From Embleya scabrispora (GTDB taxonomy: Bacteria; Actinomycetota; Actinomycetes; Streptomycetales; Streptomycetaceae): a stretch of DNA of 64,000 bases. A program made the translations under genes and the position numbers. The notes under the pieces are model-generated. The model did not search any database and was not told the DNA's origin. It saw nothing but the letters and a program-made list of their open reading frames with translations. The stretch is from assembly GCF_002024165.1 (NCBI RefSeq), contig NZ_MWQN01000003.1, positions 682,001 to 746,000 of the forward strand, written 5' to 3'. Below, piece after piece: positions 24,087 through 32,326 of the stretch; positions within the stretch are counted from its first letter, which is position 1; every line of letters starts with the position of its first letter.

Positions 24087-24560
24087 ATGTCCGCATCCTC
24101 GTTATCGAGGCCTCGTACGTCGAAGCCTCGGGACGCAAGGCTCGACCGTCGGCTCTGCGCCGCCGCCGCGTGTGCCGTCGCGGCCGTGGGCCTGGCCGCG
24201 CCCACGGCCGTCGCCGCGCCGCACGCCACGCACCACGCCGCCGTACAGAACACCAAGTCGCTCGTGGTGCTCTGGGCCGAGGCCCGGCCGAGTTCGTTCC
24301 CGCCGATCAACGGCACGCTGACCATCGGCGGCACCTACACCTGCACCGTCGGCAGCACCGTGCAGGTCGGCTTCTCCTCGCTCCAGATCATGCCGACCTC
24401 GATGCCGTCCGGCGCCGGATTCCTGCCGTGCGGCCCGGGCGTCGTCGACGCGGCCTGGCAGTTGACCAGCCTCGGCACCCCGGACGTGCACCACGGACAC
24501 GTGTCCGTCTTCCCCACCTTCGACGGAGCCGGCCAACTCCCGGTGCAGTTGACCGCCTAG
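24087..24560 (+). CDS. Secreted protein of unknown function
   Basis: A 157-residue protein from ATG 24087 after GAAGGAG. A long Sec signal (Arg-rich, then AAAACAVAAVGLAAPTAVAAPHA) ends near residue 44. The mature part of about 110 residues is rich in Thr, Ser and Pro and has two Cys (YTCTVG and FLPCGPG) likely to form a disulfide. Composition suggests a small beta sandwich. I know no family for it. It stands alone between a TetR gene and a converging hydrolase gene. Confidence 0.75.
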   Translation: MSASSLSRPRTSKPRDARLDRRLCAAAACAVAAVGLAAPTAVAAPHATHHAAVQNTKSLVVLWAEARPSSFPPINGTLTIGGTYTCTVGSTVQVGFSSLQIMPTSMPSGAGFLPCGPGVVDAAWQLTSLGTPDVHHGHVSVFPTFDGAGQLPVQLTA

Positions 24561-24650
24561 CCGCGGCCGACCGGCGCCTCGGCAGAGGTGGGACGCCGGG
24601 GCGCCGACGCCGACGGGAACCGGGACCGGGGCCCGCCGGGGCGCCGCCGT

Positions 24651-25532
24651 TCAGGAGGTCGCGGTCTGTCGGACGATCGCCGCGACGATGATGTCCCACG
24701 TCGACTCGGGCGGCATCTGGTGGCCCATGCCCGGCACCGGGATCAGCGTGCTGCCGGGGATCTCGCGGGCGAGGGCCTCGGCGTGGCCGTACGGGAAGAG
24801 CGGATCGGCGGTGCCGTGCAGGACGAGGGTGGGCGCGGTGATCTCGCCGAGGCGGGCGCGGATCGGCCCGCCACCCTCGATGGCCCAGTGGTTGGCCGCG
24901 GCGGCGGGAACCGGGCTGCGGTCGAACGCGCGGCCCGCGGTCAGCCGCAGGCGCTCCTCGTCGACGGGGATGGTCCCGGCGAAGGCGTGTTCGGCGGCCA
25001 GGAAGTACGCGATGACGGCGTCGCGGTCGGCCCAGTCGGGGTCGGGCGCGGGTTCGGCGAACACCTTGTGCAGGGACTCGCTCATCGGCGGCAGCTCCGG
25101 GCCGTCGTTGTCGCCGGGGCCGCCCGGGCTGGTGGAGAGCAGGGTGAGCGTCAGGACCCGTTCGGGGGCCCGGAGGACCAGGCGCTGGGCGAGTCCGCCG
25201 CCCATGGAGATGCCGACGATGTGCGCGGCGGACAGTTCGTACGCGTCCAGCACGGCCAGGGCGTCGGACGACAGGTCTTCCTGCGTGTACGTCGGCGCGC
25301 CGAGCGGGAAGGTGGTCGACTGCCCGGTGTCGCGAGTGTCGTAGCGGATGACGTACCGGCCGGATTCGGCGAGTCGGGCGACGAAGTCGTCGTCCCACCA
25401 GTCCCGGGACGCCTCGGCGCCACCGATGAGCAGGATCGCGGGCGCCGCGGGGTCGCCGAATGCCTGCGCGGCGAGGTCGGCGCCGTCGGCGTGGACGACG
25501 CGCTCGGACGAGGTGGGGTGGGCGGCGCACAT
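24651..25532 (-). CDS. Alpha/beta hydrolase
   Basis: A 293-residue hydrolase. ILLIGGAEASRDWW is the oxyanion region, HIVGISMGGGLAQ holds the catalytic Ser, LVLHGTADPLFP the Asp and PGMGHQMP the His. This pattern is common in anthracycline-methylesterase-like (RdmC/AknP type) and generic alpha/beta hydrolases. ATG 25532 follows GGAGG. It is divergent from an HxlR regulator, with palindromes in between, so it is probably induced through that regulator. Confidence 0.92.
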   Translation of the reverse strand: MCAAHPTSSERVVHADGADLAAQAFGDPAAPAILLIGGAEASRDWWDDDFVARLAESGRYVIRYDTRDTGQSTTFPLGAPTYTQEDLSSDALAVLDAYELSAAHIVGISMGGGLAQRLVLRAPERVLTLTLLSTSPGGPGDNDGPELPPMSESLHKVFAEPAPDPDWADRDAVIAYFLAAEHAFAGTIPVDEERLRLTAGRAFDRSPVPAAAANHWAIEGGGPIRARLGEITAPTLVLHGTADPLFPYGHAEALAREIPGSTLIPVPGMGHQMPPESTWDIIVAAIVRQTATS

Positions 25533-25600
25533 GGAATGCCTCCGATGGAGATGGAGTGGGTGGGGCGATGCGAGAACCGTACTACGAATTTCGAAGCTTG

Positions 25601-25619
25601 CGCTACGATATTCGTAGCG
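25601..25619. promoter_or_regulatory. HxlR-type operator
   Basis: Perfect palindrome CGCTACGA-TAT-TCGTAGCG. A further half site CTACGAA at 25582-25588 pairs with TTCGTAG at 25611-25617. HxlR regulators often use GTAC/TACGAA-rich palindromes. It lies in the divergent gap between the hydrolase gene and the HxlR gene. Confidence 0.7.
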
Positions 25620-25656
25620 AGATGCTCTCGCGGGAACACTTCCGAAGGAGGCGGGG

Positions 25657-26342
25657 ATGCCGACAGCGACTCCCGGCGACACGCACGACGGTCGACGCAC
25701 CTACGGCCAGGCGTGCCCGATCGCGCACGCGCTCGACCTGATCGGCGAGCGCTGGGCCCTGCTCGTGGTGCGCGAACTGCGGCTCGGGCCGCGGCGGTAC
25801 GCCGACATCCAGGCGGCCCTGCCGGGGCTCGGCCCGAGCGTGCTGGCCCAGCGGCTGCGCGATCTGGAGGCCGTGGGCGTGCTGCGGCGGCGTGTGCTGC
25901 CGCCGCCGGCCTCCGCCAAGGTGTACGAACTGACCGAGTGGGGCTCCGAGTTGGAGCCGGTCTTCGCGGCGCTGCGGGTGTGGGGCATGCGCTCGCCGGT
26001 GGTGCCGCTCCGGGGGACATCGGCAGCGACACGGTGCTGCTCGGCCTGCGGGCGTACTTCGTGGCCCGACCCCGGGCCCCGTGGACGGCGGCGTACCGGA
26101 TCGACCTGGGTCGCGAGACCTACCGCGTCGCGGTCGTCGACGGCGAACTCGTCACGGTCGCCCGCGGCGAGGACCCGACCGCGCCCGCGCCGGACGTACA
26201 CGTCGTCGCCGAGGCCGCGGCGCTTCAGTCGGTCCTGACCGGAAAGGTTCCGCTGGCATCCGCCCTCGCCGACGCCGACCTGACCGTCACGGGCGACATG
26301 GCGGCCCTCGAACGCCTGATCGAGGCACTGCCGGCGCGCTGA
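25657..26342 (+). pseudogene. HxlR-family regulator with SCP2-like C-terminal domain, frameshifted
   Basis: The first 120 codons from 25657 encode an intact HxlR winged helix: CPIAHALDLIGERWALLVVRELRLGPRRY, then LPGLGPSVLAQRLRDLEAVGVL. After VVPLRG the frame turns into an Arg/Ser-rich tail that runs to 26238. In another frame the expected C-terminal domain continues cleanly (GDIGSDTVLLGLRAYFVA ... GDMAALERLIEALPAR, stop at 26342), as in regulators with a sterol-carrier-like domain. One extra G in the GGGGG run at 26012-26016 would restore the whole protein. Either a true one-base deletion or an error in a G run. DNA binding should survive; ligand sensing would be lost. Confidence 0.85.
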
Positions 26343-26392
26343 GTCCTCCCCGGCGCGCCCCGGTGTCGGCCCCCTCTGGGAGTCTGGCGCGC

Positions 26393-27457
26393 ATGGCCCA
26401 ACCGCTCAAGGACATGATCAATGCGACCTCCGTCGCCACCCTGGCCGACGCCGTCGCCACCGCCCGCGAGGGCTTCCCGCGCGAGCGCTTCGTCGCCGCG
26501 GCGCTGACCGGGCTGGGCGAGCTGGAGCTCAAGGCCCGCGTCGGCCACGTCGCCCGGGCGCTGCACACGGCCCTCGACCTGCCCTTCCCGGCGGCCGCCG
26601 AGGTCCTGCGCGCGGCGACCGGGCACACCGTCCTGGACATGTGGAGCGGCTGGCCCGCCACCGACTACGTCGCGGTGCACGGCGTCGACCACCTCGACGA
26701 GGCCATGGCCACACTCGCCGTGATCACCCCCTTCGCCACGGCCGAGTTCGCGGTGCGGCCCTACCTCGACCGCCACGAGGACACCGCGCTGAAGGTCATG
26801 CGCGGCTGGGCCGAGTCCGCCGACGAGCACCTGCGCCGGCTCGCGTCCGAGGGCACCCGGCCCCGGCTGCCGTGGGGCACGCGCGTGCACTGGCTGATGT
26901 CCCCCGGTCCGACGCTGCCCATCCTGGAGCGGCTGCGCGACGACCCGAGCGAATACGTCCGGCGCTCGGTCGCCAACCACGTCAACGACATCGCCAAGGA
27001 CCACCCCGACACGGCACTGGCCATCCTCGGCCGCTGGCACGCCGAGGGCGGCGTACACACCGACCGCGTCGTCCGGCACGCCGCCCGGGGCCTGCTGCGG
27101 GCCGGCCATCCCGAAGCGCTCGGCCTGATCGGCGCGACACACGGCAGCGGCACGGTGGCATCGCTCGTCGTCGCGGACACCGTCACGACCGGCGACCGTA
27201 TCCCGTTCACCCTCACCGTCCGCGCCGACGCCCCCGGGCCGCTCGTCCTCAAGTACGCCATCGCCCGCGACGGTTCCCACCGCGTCTTCCACCTGGCCGA
27301 GCGCGTGGCCGAGGCCGCCGGCGACACCTTCACTCTCGCCAGGTCCCACTCGTTCCGCCCGGTAACCACCCGCGCCGAGCCTCCGGGCCCCCGCACCCTG
27401 CACATCATCGTCAACGGCAAACCCCAAGCCACCGCCCCGTTCACCCTGCTCCCCTGA
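26393..27457 (+). CDS. DNA alkylation repair protein (AlkD-like HEAT repeats)
   Basis: A 354-residue protein from ATG 26393. It consists of helical HEAT-like repeats; the marker motif SEYVRRSVANHVNDIAKDHPDTALAILGRW is typical of AlkD-related alkylation repair proteins of the COG4335 type. The last 120 residues form a beta-rich extension (TVTTGDRIPFTLTVRADAPG ... LHIIVNGKPQ) seen in the actinobacterial members. It is likely to bind or excise alkylated bases. It stands alone, 50 bp after the frameshifted regulator, with no sign of co-regulation. Confidence 0.92.
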   Translation: MAQPLKDMINATSVATLADAVATAREGFPRERFVAAALTGLGELELKARVGHVARALHTALDLPFPAAAEVLRAATGHTVLDMWSGWPATDYVAVHGVDHLDEAMATLAVITPFATAEFAVRPYLDRHEDTALKVMRGWAESADEHLRRLASEGTRPRLPWGTRVHWLMSPGPTLPILERLRDDPSEYVRRSVANHVNDIAKDHPDTALAILGRWHAEGGVHTDRVVRHAARGLLRAGHPEALGLIGATHGSGTVASLVVADTVTTGDRIPFTLTVRADAPGPLVLKYAIARDGSHRVFHLAERVAEAAGDTFTLARSHSFRPVTTRAEPPGPRTLHIIVNGKPQATAPFTLLP

Positions 27458-27658
27458 CACCCGACCGCGTCTTCGGGGCCGCGCGCTCGGTCCGGTCATG
27501 ATCGAATCGCAGGTCGGCGACCCCGGCCGCCTTGCATTTCGGGTGCGCGCACTGCCTGGATGAATCAATTCATTCAGGCCGTTGACGTTGGTTTAAATGC
27601 ATGCAAGATTCTGCGCACCACACCGCACGCAGGTACGCAGATCCACGGGGAGACACCC

Positions 27659-29104
27659 ATGACCCTCGAGCAACCGTCCGAGTCCCGTCTCGCGGTGGAG
27701 CACCGCACCATCGAGGTGATCCCCGACGCGGAGCGGCACGGCACGCCGCGGAGTCAGTTCACCCTGTGGTTCGGGGCGAACATGCAGATCACCGCGATCG
27801 TCGACGGCGCCCTCGCGGTGGTCTTCGGCGCCGACGCGTTGTGGGCGATCCCGGCCCTGCTGATCGGCAACATCCTCGGCGGCATCGTCATGGCGTTGCA
27901 CTCGGCCCAGGGGCCCCGGCTGGGTGTGCCGCAGATGATCTCCAGCCGCGCACAGTTCGGCGTCTTCGGCGCGGTGTTGCCGCTGGTGATGGTGATCCTG
28001 ATGTACCTCGGCTTCGCCGCGACCGGCAGCGTGCTGGCCGGGCAGGCGGTCTGCGAAATCCTGCACATCGACAACACCAAGGTCGGCATCCTGATCTTCG
28101 GCGCGTTGACCGCCGTGGTCGCGGTGACCGGATACCGACTCATCCACCTCGCGGGTCGGATCGCGACGGTCGCCGGCATCGTGGGGCTGGGCTACCTGGT
28201 GATCGCCCTGTTCGCCAAGTACGACGTCGGTGCGCACGTCGGCGACAAGTCGTTCGACCTCGCGACCTTCCTGCTCGCGGTCTCCCTGGGCGCCGGCTGG
28301 CAGTTGACCTTCGGCCCCTACGTGGCCGACTACTCCCGGTACCTGCCGCGCGACACCAGCGAACGTGCCACGTTCTGGTCGACGTTCGCCGGCAGCGTCA
28401 TCGGTTCGCAGTGGTCGATGACGCTGGGCGCGCTGATCGCCGCCGTGGCGGGTGACGCCTTCCTGCCGGACCAGGTGGGCTTCGTCGGCGATCTGGCCGG
28501 ACCGGCGTTCGTCGCGTTCCTGATCTACCTGGTCATCCTGGTGGGCAAACTGACGGTCAACTGTCTCAACGCCTATGGCGGCTTCATGTCGATCCTGACC
28601 ACGGTGACCGCGTTCGACGGCCGGTCCCGGATCTCGCCCGTCGTGCGCGCGGCGTACATCGTCGCCTTCACCGCGACATCGGTGGTGATCGCGATCGTGG
28701 CCAGTGCGGACTTCCTCGGCAACTTCAAGAACTTCGTCCTGCTGCTGCTGATGGTCTTCACCCCGTGGAGCGCCATCAACCTGACGGACTACTACCTGAT
28801 CTCGCGCGAACGTGTCGACATCCCCGCCCTGTACGACCCGAACGGCCGCTACGGGCGCTGGAACGTCCCGGCGTTGACCTGCTACGTGGTCGGCGTCGTC
28901 GCGCAGATCCCGTTCCTGGCCCAGAAGTTGTACACCGGGCCGCTGACCGAACGCCTCGGCGGCGCGGACATCTCCTGGATCGTCGGCCTCGCGTTCACCG
29001 CGGTGATCTACTACGCGTGGGCCCGCAAGACCAACAACCCGCCCGCCGAGACCATCCACCCGGCCGCGGATCGCGGCGACGACGCCGCGACGCTCCTCGT
29101 GTAG
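27659..29104 (+). CDS. NCS1-family cytosine/purine-type permease
   Basis: A 481-residue permease with about 12 transmembrane helices. The family blocks are IEVIPDAERHGTPRSQFTLWFGANMQ, SAQGPRLGVPQMISSRAQFGVFGA, YVADYSRYLPRDTS and NLTDYYLISRERVDI. The ATG at 27659 follows GGGGAGA. It is a close cousin of the permease at 12222 in layout but clearly divergent in sequence. An unusually AT-rich stretch (27560-27610, with TTTAAATGCATGCAAG) precedes it and probably holds the promoter. It has no catabolic partner beside it, so its substrate cannot be inferred. Confidence 0.94.
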   Translation: MTLEQPSESRLAVEHRTIEVIPDAERHGTPRSQFTLWFGANMQITAIVDGALAVVFGADALWAIPALLIGNILGGIVMALHSAQGPRLGVPQMISSRAQFGVFGAVLPLVMVILMYLGFAATGSVLAGQAVCEILHIDNTKVGILIFGALTAVVAVTGYRLIHLAGRIATVAGIVGLGYLVIALFAKYDVGAHVGDKSFDLATFLLAVSLGAGWQLTFGPYVADYSRYLPRDTSERATFWSTFAGSVIGSQWSMTLGALIAAVAGDAFLPDQVGFVGDLAGPAFVAFLIYLVILVGKLTVNCLNAYGGFMSILTTVTAFDGRSRISPVVRAAYIVAFTATSVVIAIVASADFLGNFKNFVLLLLMVFTPWSAINLTDYYLISRERVDIPALYDPNGRYGRWNVPALTCYVVGVVAQIPFLAQKLYTGPLTERLGGADISWIVGLAFTAVIYYAWARKTNNPPAETIHPAADRGDDAATLLV

Positions 29105-29455
29105 CTACTCGCCCGCGGCCATCGCCGCCCGCATCTTTTCGGCGGTGACGGCCGGGTCGTAGTCCTCGGGGACACCCTCGACCAGGATGATGTCGCCCTC
29201 GATGTGCCGCGAGCGCAGGGGGGCGATCTCCTGGTACTCGGGCGAGTCCCACCAGGTCCGAGCCTCGGTGATGCCGGGGAAGCCGATCATCACCACGCTC
29301 CCGGGCCAGGTGCCCTCCTTCACCTCGTGCGGCGTGACGTGCACGAGGAAGCGGCCGCCGTACGGCGCGAAGGTGCCGGGCAGGCGCTCGATGTATTCGG
29401 CGATCTCGGGGTGCGGGGCGGCGTCCCGCAGCTTGGCGATGGCGTAGGCGGTCAT
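29105..29455 (-). CDS. DUF1330 family protein
   Basis: A 116-residue protein of the ferredoxin-like dimeric alpha-beta barrel type: AYAIAKLRDAAPHPEIAEYIERLPGTFAPYGGRFLVH, then WPGSVVMIGFPGITEARTWWDSPEYQEIAPLR. Both blocks are signatures of DUF1330. Reaction unknown. Its stop codon touches that of the converging permease gene, leaving no room for a terminator between them. Confidence 0.93.
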   Translation of the reverse strand: MTAYAIAKLRDAAPHPEIAEYIERLPGTFAPYGGRFLVHVTPHEVKEGTWPGSVVMIGFPGITEARTWWDSPEYQEIAPLRSRHIEGDIILVEGVPEDYDPAVTAEKMRAAMAAGE

Positions 29456-29588
29456 GTTCGTTCGCTCCCGTGTCGTCGGATTTCCCTGGCGAACACCAAC
29501 CTAGGCAGTCGACGACGAGGGGGAATCGGTCGCGCATAGGTAATCTCCGCGTGCGGCTCGGGTGGTGGCCGGGTAGTACCGGATCGCG

Positions 29589-30146
29589 CTATCGGTCGCG
29601 ATCGTGCCCTCCGCGCGCACTGCGGCGGGCGCGGTAGGCGGCCACCGCGTTGCGGTTGCCGCATGCGGTGCTGCAATAGCGGCGCGAGCGGTTGCGGGTG
29701 AGGTCCAGGACGATGCCGCCGCACCCCTCGTCCGCACACGGGAACAGCCGGGACATCTCGTCCATGCGGACCACGTCGGTCATCGCCATCGCGGTCTCCA
29801 CGACCACGCGGCTCGCCAGCGGCGCGTCACCGGTCACCGCGTGCAGGTGCCAGTCCTGGTCGTCGTGCCGCACGAGCTGCGGAAGCGCGCCTGCGTCGGC
29901 GAGCATCGTGTTCGCCAGGCCCGCGGCGCGGTCGCGGTCGGCGGTCAGCAGATCGCGCAGCACCGGGCGCAGCGCACGCAGGCTCGCGAGCTCGGCGGCG
30001 TCGCCGTCCCGGCGGCCGGTGTAGCGATGCTCGGCGTACCACGCGTCCACGTCCTGCACCGTGGTGAGGGTGTCCGGCCCCTCCGCGCTGTTGATCAGCG
30101 CCACGACGGCCTGCAGCGAGGATTCCGTGTCATGACCAAAAATCAT
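29589..30146 (-). CDS. CGNR zinc-finger (ABATE domain) regulator
   Basis: A 185-residue protein. The N-terminal two thirds form the ABATE ligand domain (VVALINSAEGPDTLTTVQDVDAWYAEH, LRALRPVLRDLL). The C-terminus has the zinc finger FPCADEGCGGIVLDLTRNRSRRYCSTACGNR, with the four Cys and the CGNR motif that names the family. These are stress- or ligand-responsive transcription factors. It is divergent from the EamA transporter, and TGTCA-N16-TGACA (30128-30153) spans its own start, a candidate autoregulatory site. The EamA exporter is its probable target. Confidence 0.93.
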   Translation of the reverse strand: MIFGHDTESSLQAVVALINSAEGPDTLTTVQDVDAWYAEHRYTGRRDGDAAELASLRALRPVLRDLLTADRDRAAGLANTMLADAGALPQLVRHDDQDWHLHAVTGDAPLASRVVVETAMAMTDVVRMDEMSRLFPCADEGCGGIVLDLTRNRSRRYCSTACGNRNAVAAYRARRSARGGHDRDR

Positions 30147-30185
30147 TTTGACAGCTTACCGGCCGCGCCTCTACCGTCATGATCC

Positions 30186-31142
30186 ATGACCGATGTAGCC
30201 CATGACATACCGCGTGTGCGCACATTCTCCGGCCCCTCCACCCGTGCCGGATGGGGCGGCGGTCTCCTCCTCGCCCTGGTCTCGGCGACCTCCTTCGGCA
30301 TGTCGGGATCGTTGGCGCGGGGGCTGCTGTCGTCCGGCTGGAGTCCGGGGGCGATCGTGCTGGCCCGGATCGGCCTGGCCGCACTCGTCGTGGCGCCGTT
30401 CGCGGTCGTCGCCCTGCGCGGGCGGTGGCATCGACTGCGCACGCAGGCCCGCACCGTGCTGGTGTACGGCGTACTCGGCCTGGCCGGCGCACAGTTCTGC
30501 TTCTTCTCCGCCGTCACCACGATGGACGTCGCACCCGCGCTGCTCATCGAGTACACCGCTCCGGCGGCGGTCGTGGTATGGCTCTGGGCGCGCCGAGGTC
30601 GGCGCCCGCGACCGTTCACCCTGGCCGGCATCGGGCTGGCGGCCGCGGGACTGGTCCTCGCCGTCGACCTGTTCTCCGGCGCCGATCTGGCCTGGTCGGG
30701 CGTGGCCTGGGCACTCGCGGCGATGGTGGGCCTGACCGCCTACTTCCTGATCGCGGCGGACACCGACACCGGCCTGCCGCCGGTGGCGCTGACCGGGGCC
30801 GGTCTGGTGGTCGGCACGATCACCCTCGCCGTGCTCGCGGCGCTCGGCCTGCTGCCGATGCACGCCGGCCTCGACCCGGCCGACTACCGCGCCGGCAGCA
30901 CGCCCTGGTGGGTGCCGGTGCTCCTGCTCGGCCTGGTCACCGCCGCCCTGGCCTACACCACGGGCACCGCGGCGAGCCGCCGACTCGGCTCCCGCACGGC
31001 CTCGTTCGTCGCCCTCCTGGAGGTGGTCGCCAGTGTCGGATTCGCCTGGCTGCTGATCGACGAGGCACCGAACGCCTCCCAGACGGTCGGCGGCCTGCTG
31101 ATCATCGGCGGCGTCGTCCTGGCCGGACTCGACAACCGCTGA
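30186..31142 (+). CDS. EamA/DMT-family transporter (RhaT/YdcZ type)
   Basis: A 318-residue membrane protein with ten hydrophobic segments in two EamA halves; each begins with a GxxL-rich helix (LALVSATSFGMSGSLARGLL and VAWALAAMVGLTAYFLI). The second half ends ASFVALLEVVASVGFAWLLIDEAPNASQTVGGLLIIGGVVL, the classical EamA signature. Likely exports amino acids or small metabolites. It is divergent from the CGNR regulator by 39 bp, a regulator/target pair. Confidence 0.93.
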   Translation: MTDVAHDIPRVRTFSGPSTRAGWGGGLLLALVSATSFGMSGSLARGLLSSGWSPGAIVLARIGLAALVVAPFAVVALRGRWHRLRTQARTVLVYGVLGLAGAQFCFFSAVTTMDVAPALLIEYTAPAAVVVWLWARRGRRPRPFTLAGIGLAAAGLVLAVDLFSGADLAWSGVAWALAAMVGLTAYFLIAADTDTGLPPVALTGAGLVVGTITLAVLAALGLLPMHAGLDPADYRAGSTPWWVPVLLLGLVTAALAYTTGTAASRRLGSRTASFVALLEVVASVGFAWLLIDEAPNASQTVGGLLIIGGVVLAGLDNR

Positions 31143-31486
31143 CGCCCCACTCCGCGCACACCCGCCGAACCGGCCCCTCACCGCCGCCGACAACGAGATC
31201 GAGCCGCTCGCGGCGGCGATTTCGCACGCCGACCAACGGCCGGGGGTCGGCCACGTCTGACCCAGGGTCCAGTGCCGAACAGCCGGGCCGCCACCGCCCG
31301 GGCATCGCCGCACGCGCCGAGGTACCGACCGAATCCTGGGCCGGCGGCGCGCGGTGGGCGAGCCGGGTCGCGGCTGCCTCCCGGCCCGGAGTCGCGGAAC
31401 TCCCCGGGAAGGCAAGGCACTTCGCGCCGACCCCGGCCCACCCGGGCGATGCTGCCTCGCGGGCGGGGCCGCACGCGCCCCCACGC
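31143..31486. other. Intergenic region without a recognised gene
   Basis: About 340 bp between the ends of the EamA and TetR genes, which converge. No open frame with start site or family resemblance. Likely holds their terminators; no long perfect hairpin was found. Confidence 0.5.
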
Positions 31487-32101
31487 TCACGGTCCGTCGC
31501 CGCGCGTGCCCACCACCTCGCGCAGCGCCGTCACCCACGCCTGCGGTCCGTCGGTCACGCCGTCGACCACCACACGCCGGGCCAGGCCGGCGAGGAGCGC
31601 GCCGATCGCGGCGGGGCGCAGGTCCCGGTCGGGGTCGACGCCCATGCGCGCGGCCGCGATACCGACCGCGTCCCGGGCGAGCGCGTCGATCCGCAGGATC
31701 GCGAACTCGTGCACCGAGCGGATGTGGGCGCAGCGTCGGCGCAGTTCGCGGCGTCGCGCGGTCGTCCCGGCCGCCTCCTCGGGCACCCCGCCGCCGTAGC
31801 GGTCGAAGGCGTGCGTCAGGGCCGCCCACGGGTCCAGTTCGGCGGGCGCCGCCGCGAACTCCTCGACGAGGAGGCGGCCGAAGCCCCAGCCGAAGAGCAG
31901 GGCCTCCTTGCACTCGTAGTAGCGGAAGAACGTGCGGTGCGCGACGTTCGCCCGGGCGCAGATGCGGTCGACCGTGGTCGCCTCGAAGCCCTGCTCCTCG
32001 AACAGGTCGAGCGCCGCGGTCCGGATGGCGTCGCGCGTCTGCGCCTTCTTGCGTTCGCGCAGCCCCGGTCGGGGTGCCGCCTCGTCCGCCTGCTCGGTCA
32101 T
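31487..32101 (-). CDS. TetR family regulator divergent from the Opp-type/GH3 operon
   Basis: A 204-residue TetR protein from ATG 32101. The DNA-binding part is RERKKAQTRDAIRTAALDLFEEQGFEATTVDRICARANVAHRTFFRYYECKEALLF. The ligand domain follows with many Ala/Arg-rich helices. Upstream in-frame sequence is ignored because it overlaps the operator. It faces the solute-binding gene of the importer across 225 bp containing a 26-bp imperfect palindrome and should repress that operon until its sugar or glycoside ligand appears. Confidence 0.92.
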   Translation of the reverse strand: MTEQADEAAPRPGLRERKKAQTRDAIRTAALDLFEEQGFEATTVDRICARANVAHRTFFRYYECKEALLFGWGFGRLLVEEFAAAPAELDPWAALTHAFDRYGGGVPEEAAGTTARRRELRRRCAHIRSVHEFAILRIDALARDAVGIAAARMGVDPDRDLRPAAIGALLAGLARRVVVDGVTDGPQAWVTALREVVGTRGDGP

Positions 32102-32237
32102 GCCGCTCGTCCTCCCAGCCGGGTCGTCGCGTACGCCCGGTGTTCGGGTCTTGCGACGGCGTGTAGTCGGGGTGGCATCCGGAGGGTTCCGGGGAGTTCG
32201 GGATCCCGGATTGCAATCTTCCCCACCTTGAAAGTTT

Positions 32238-32263
32238 GCACTACTGTCACCTGGCAGTTGTGC
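32238..32263. promoter_or_regulatory. Operator between TetR and the ABC importer operon
   Basis: Imperfect 26-bp palindrome GCAC-N2-CTG-N8-CAG-N2-GTGC, flanked by an outer GAAAGT/ACTTTC pair at 32230-32235 and 32265-32270. The stretch is markedly AT-richer than its surroundings and lies 64 bp before the start of the solute-binding protein. Confidence 0.6.
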
Positions 32264-32326
32264 CACTTTCCTAGGTTAGTGCAGGTCCACCCCTGTGGGC
32301 TTGTAATTCCGGATGGAGCGAGGCAG

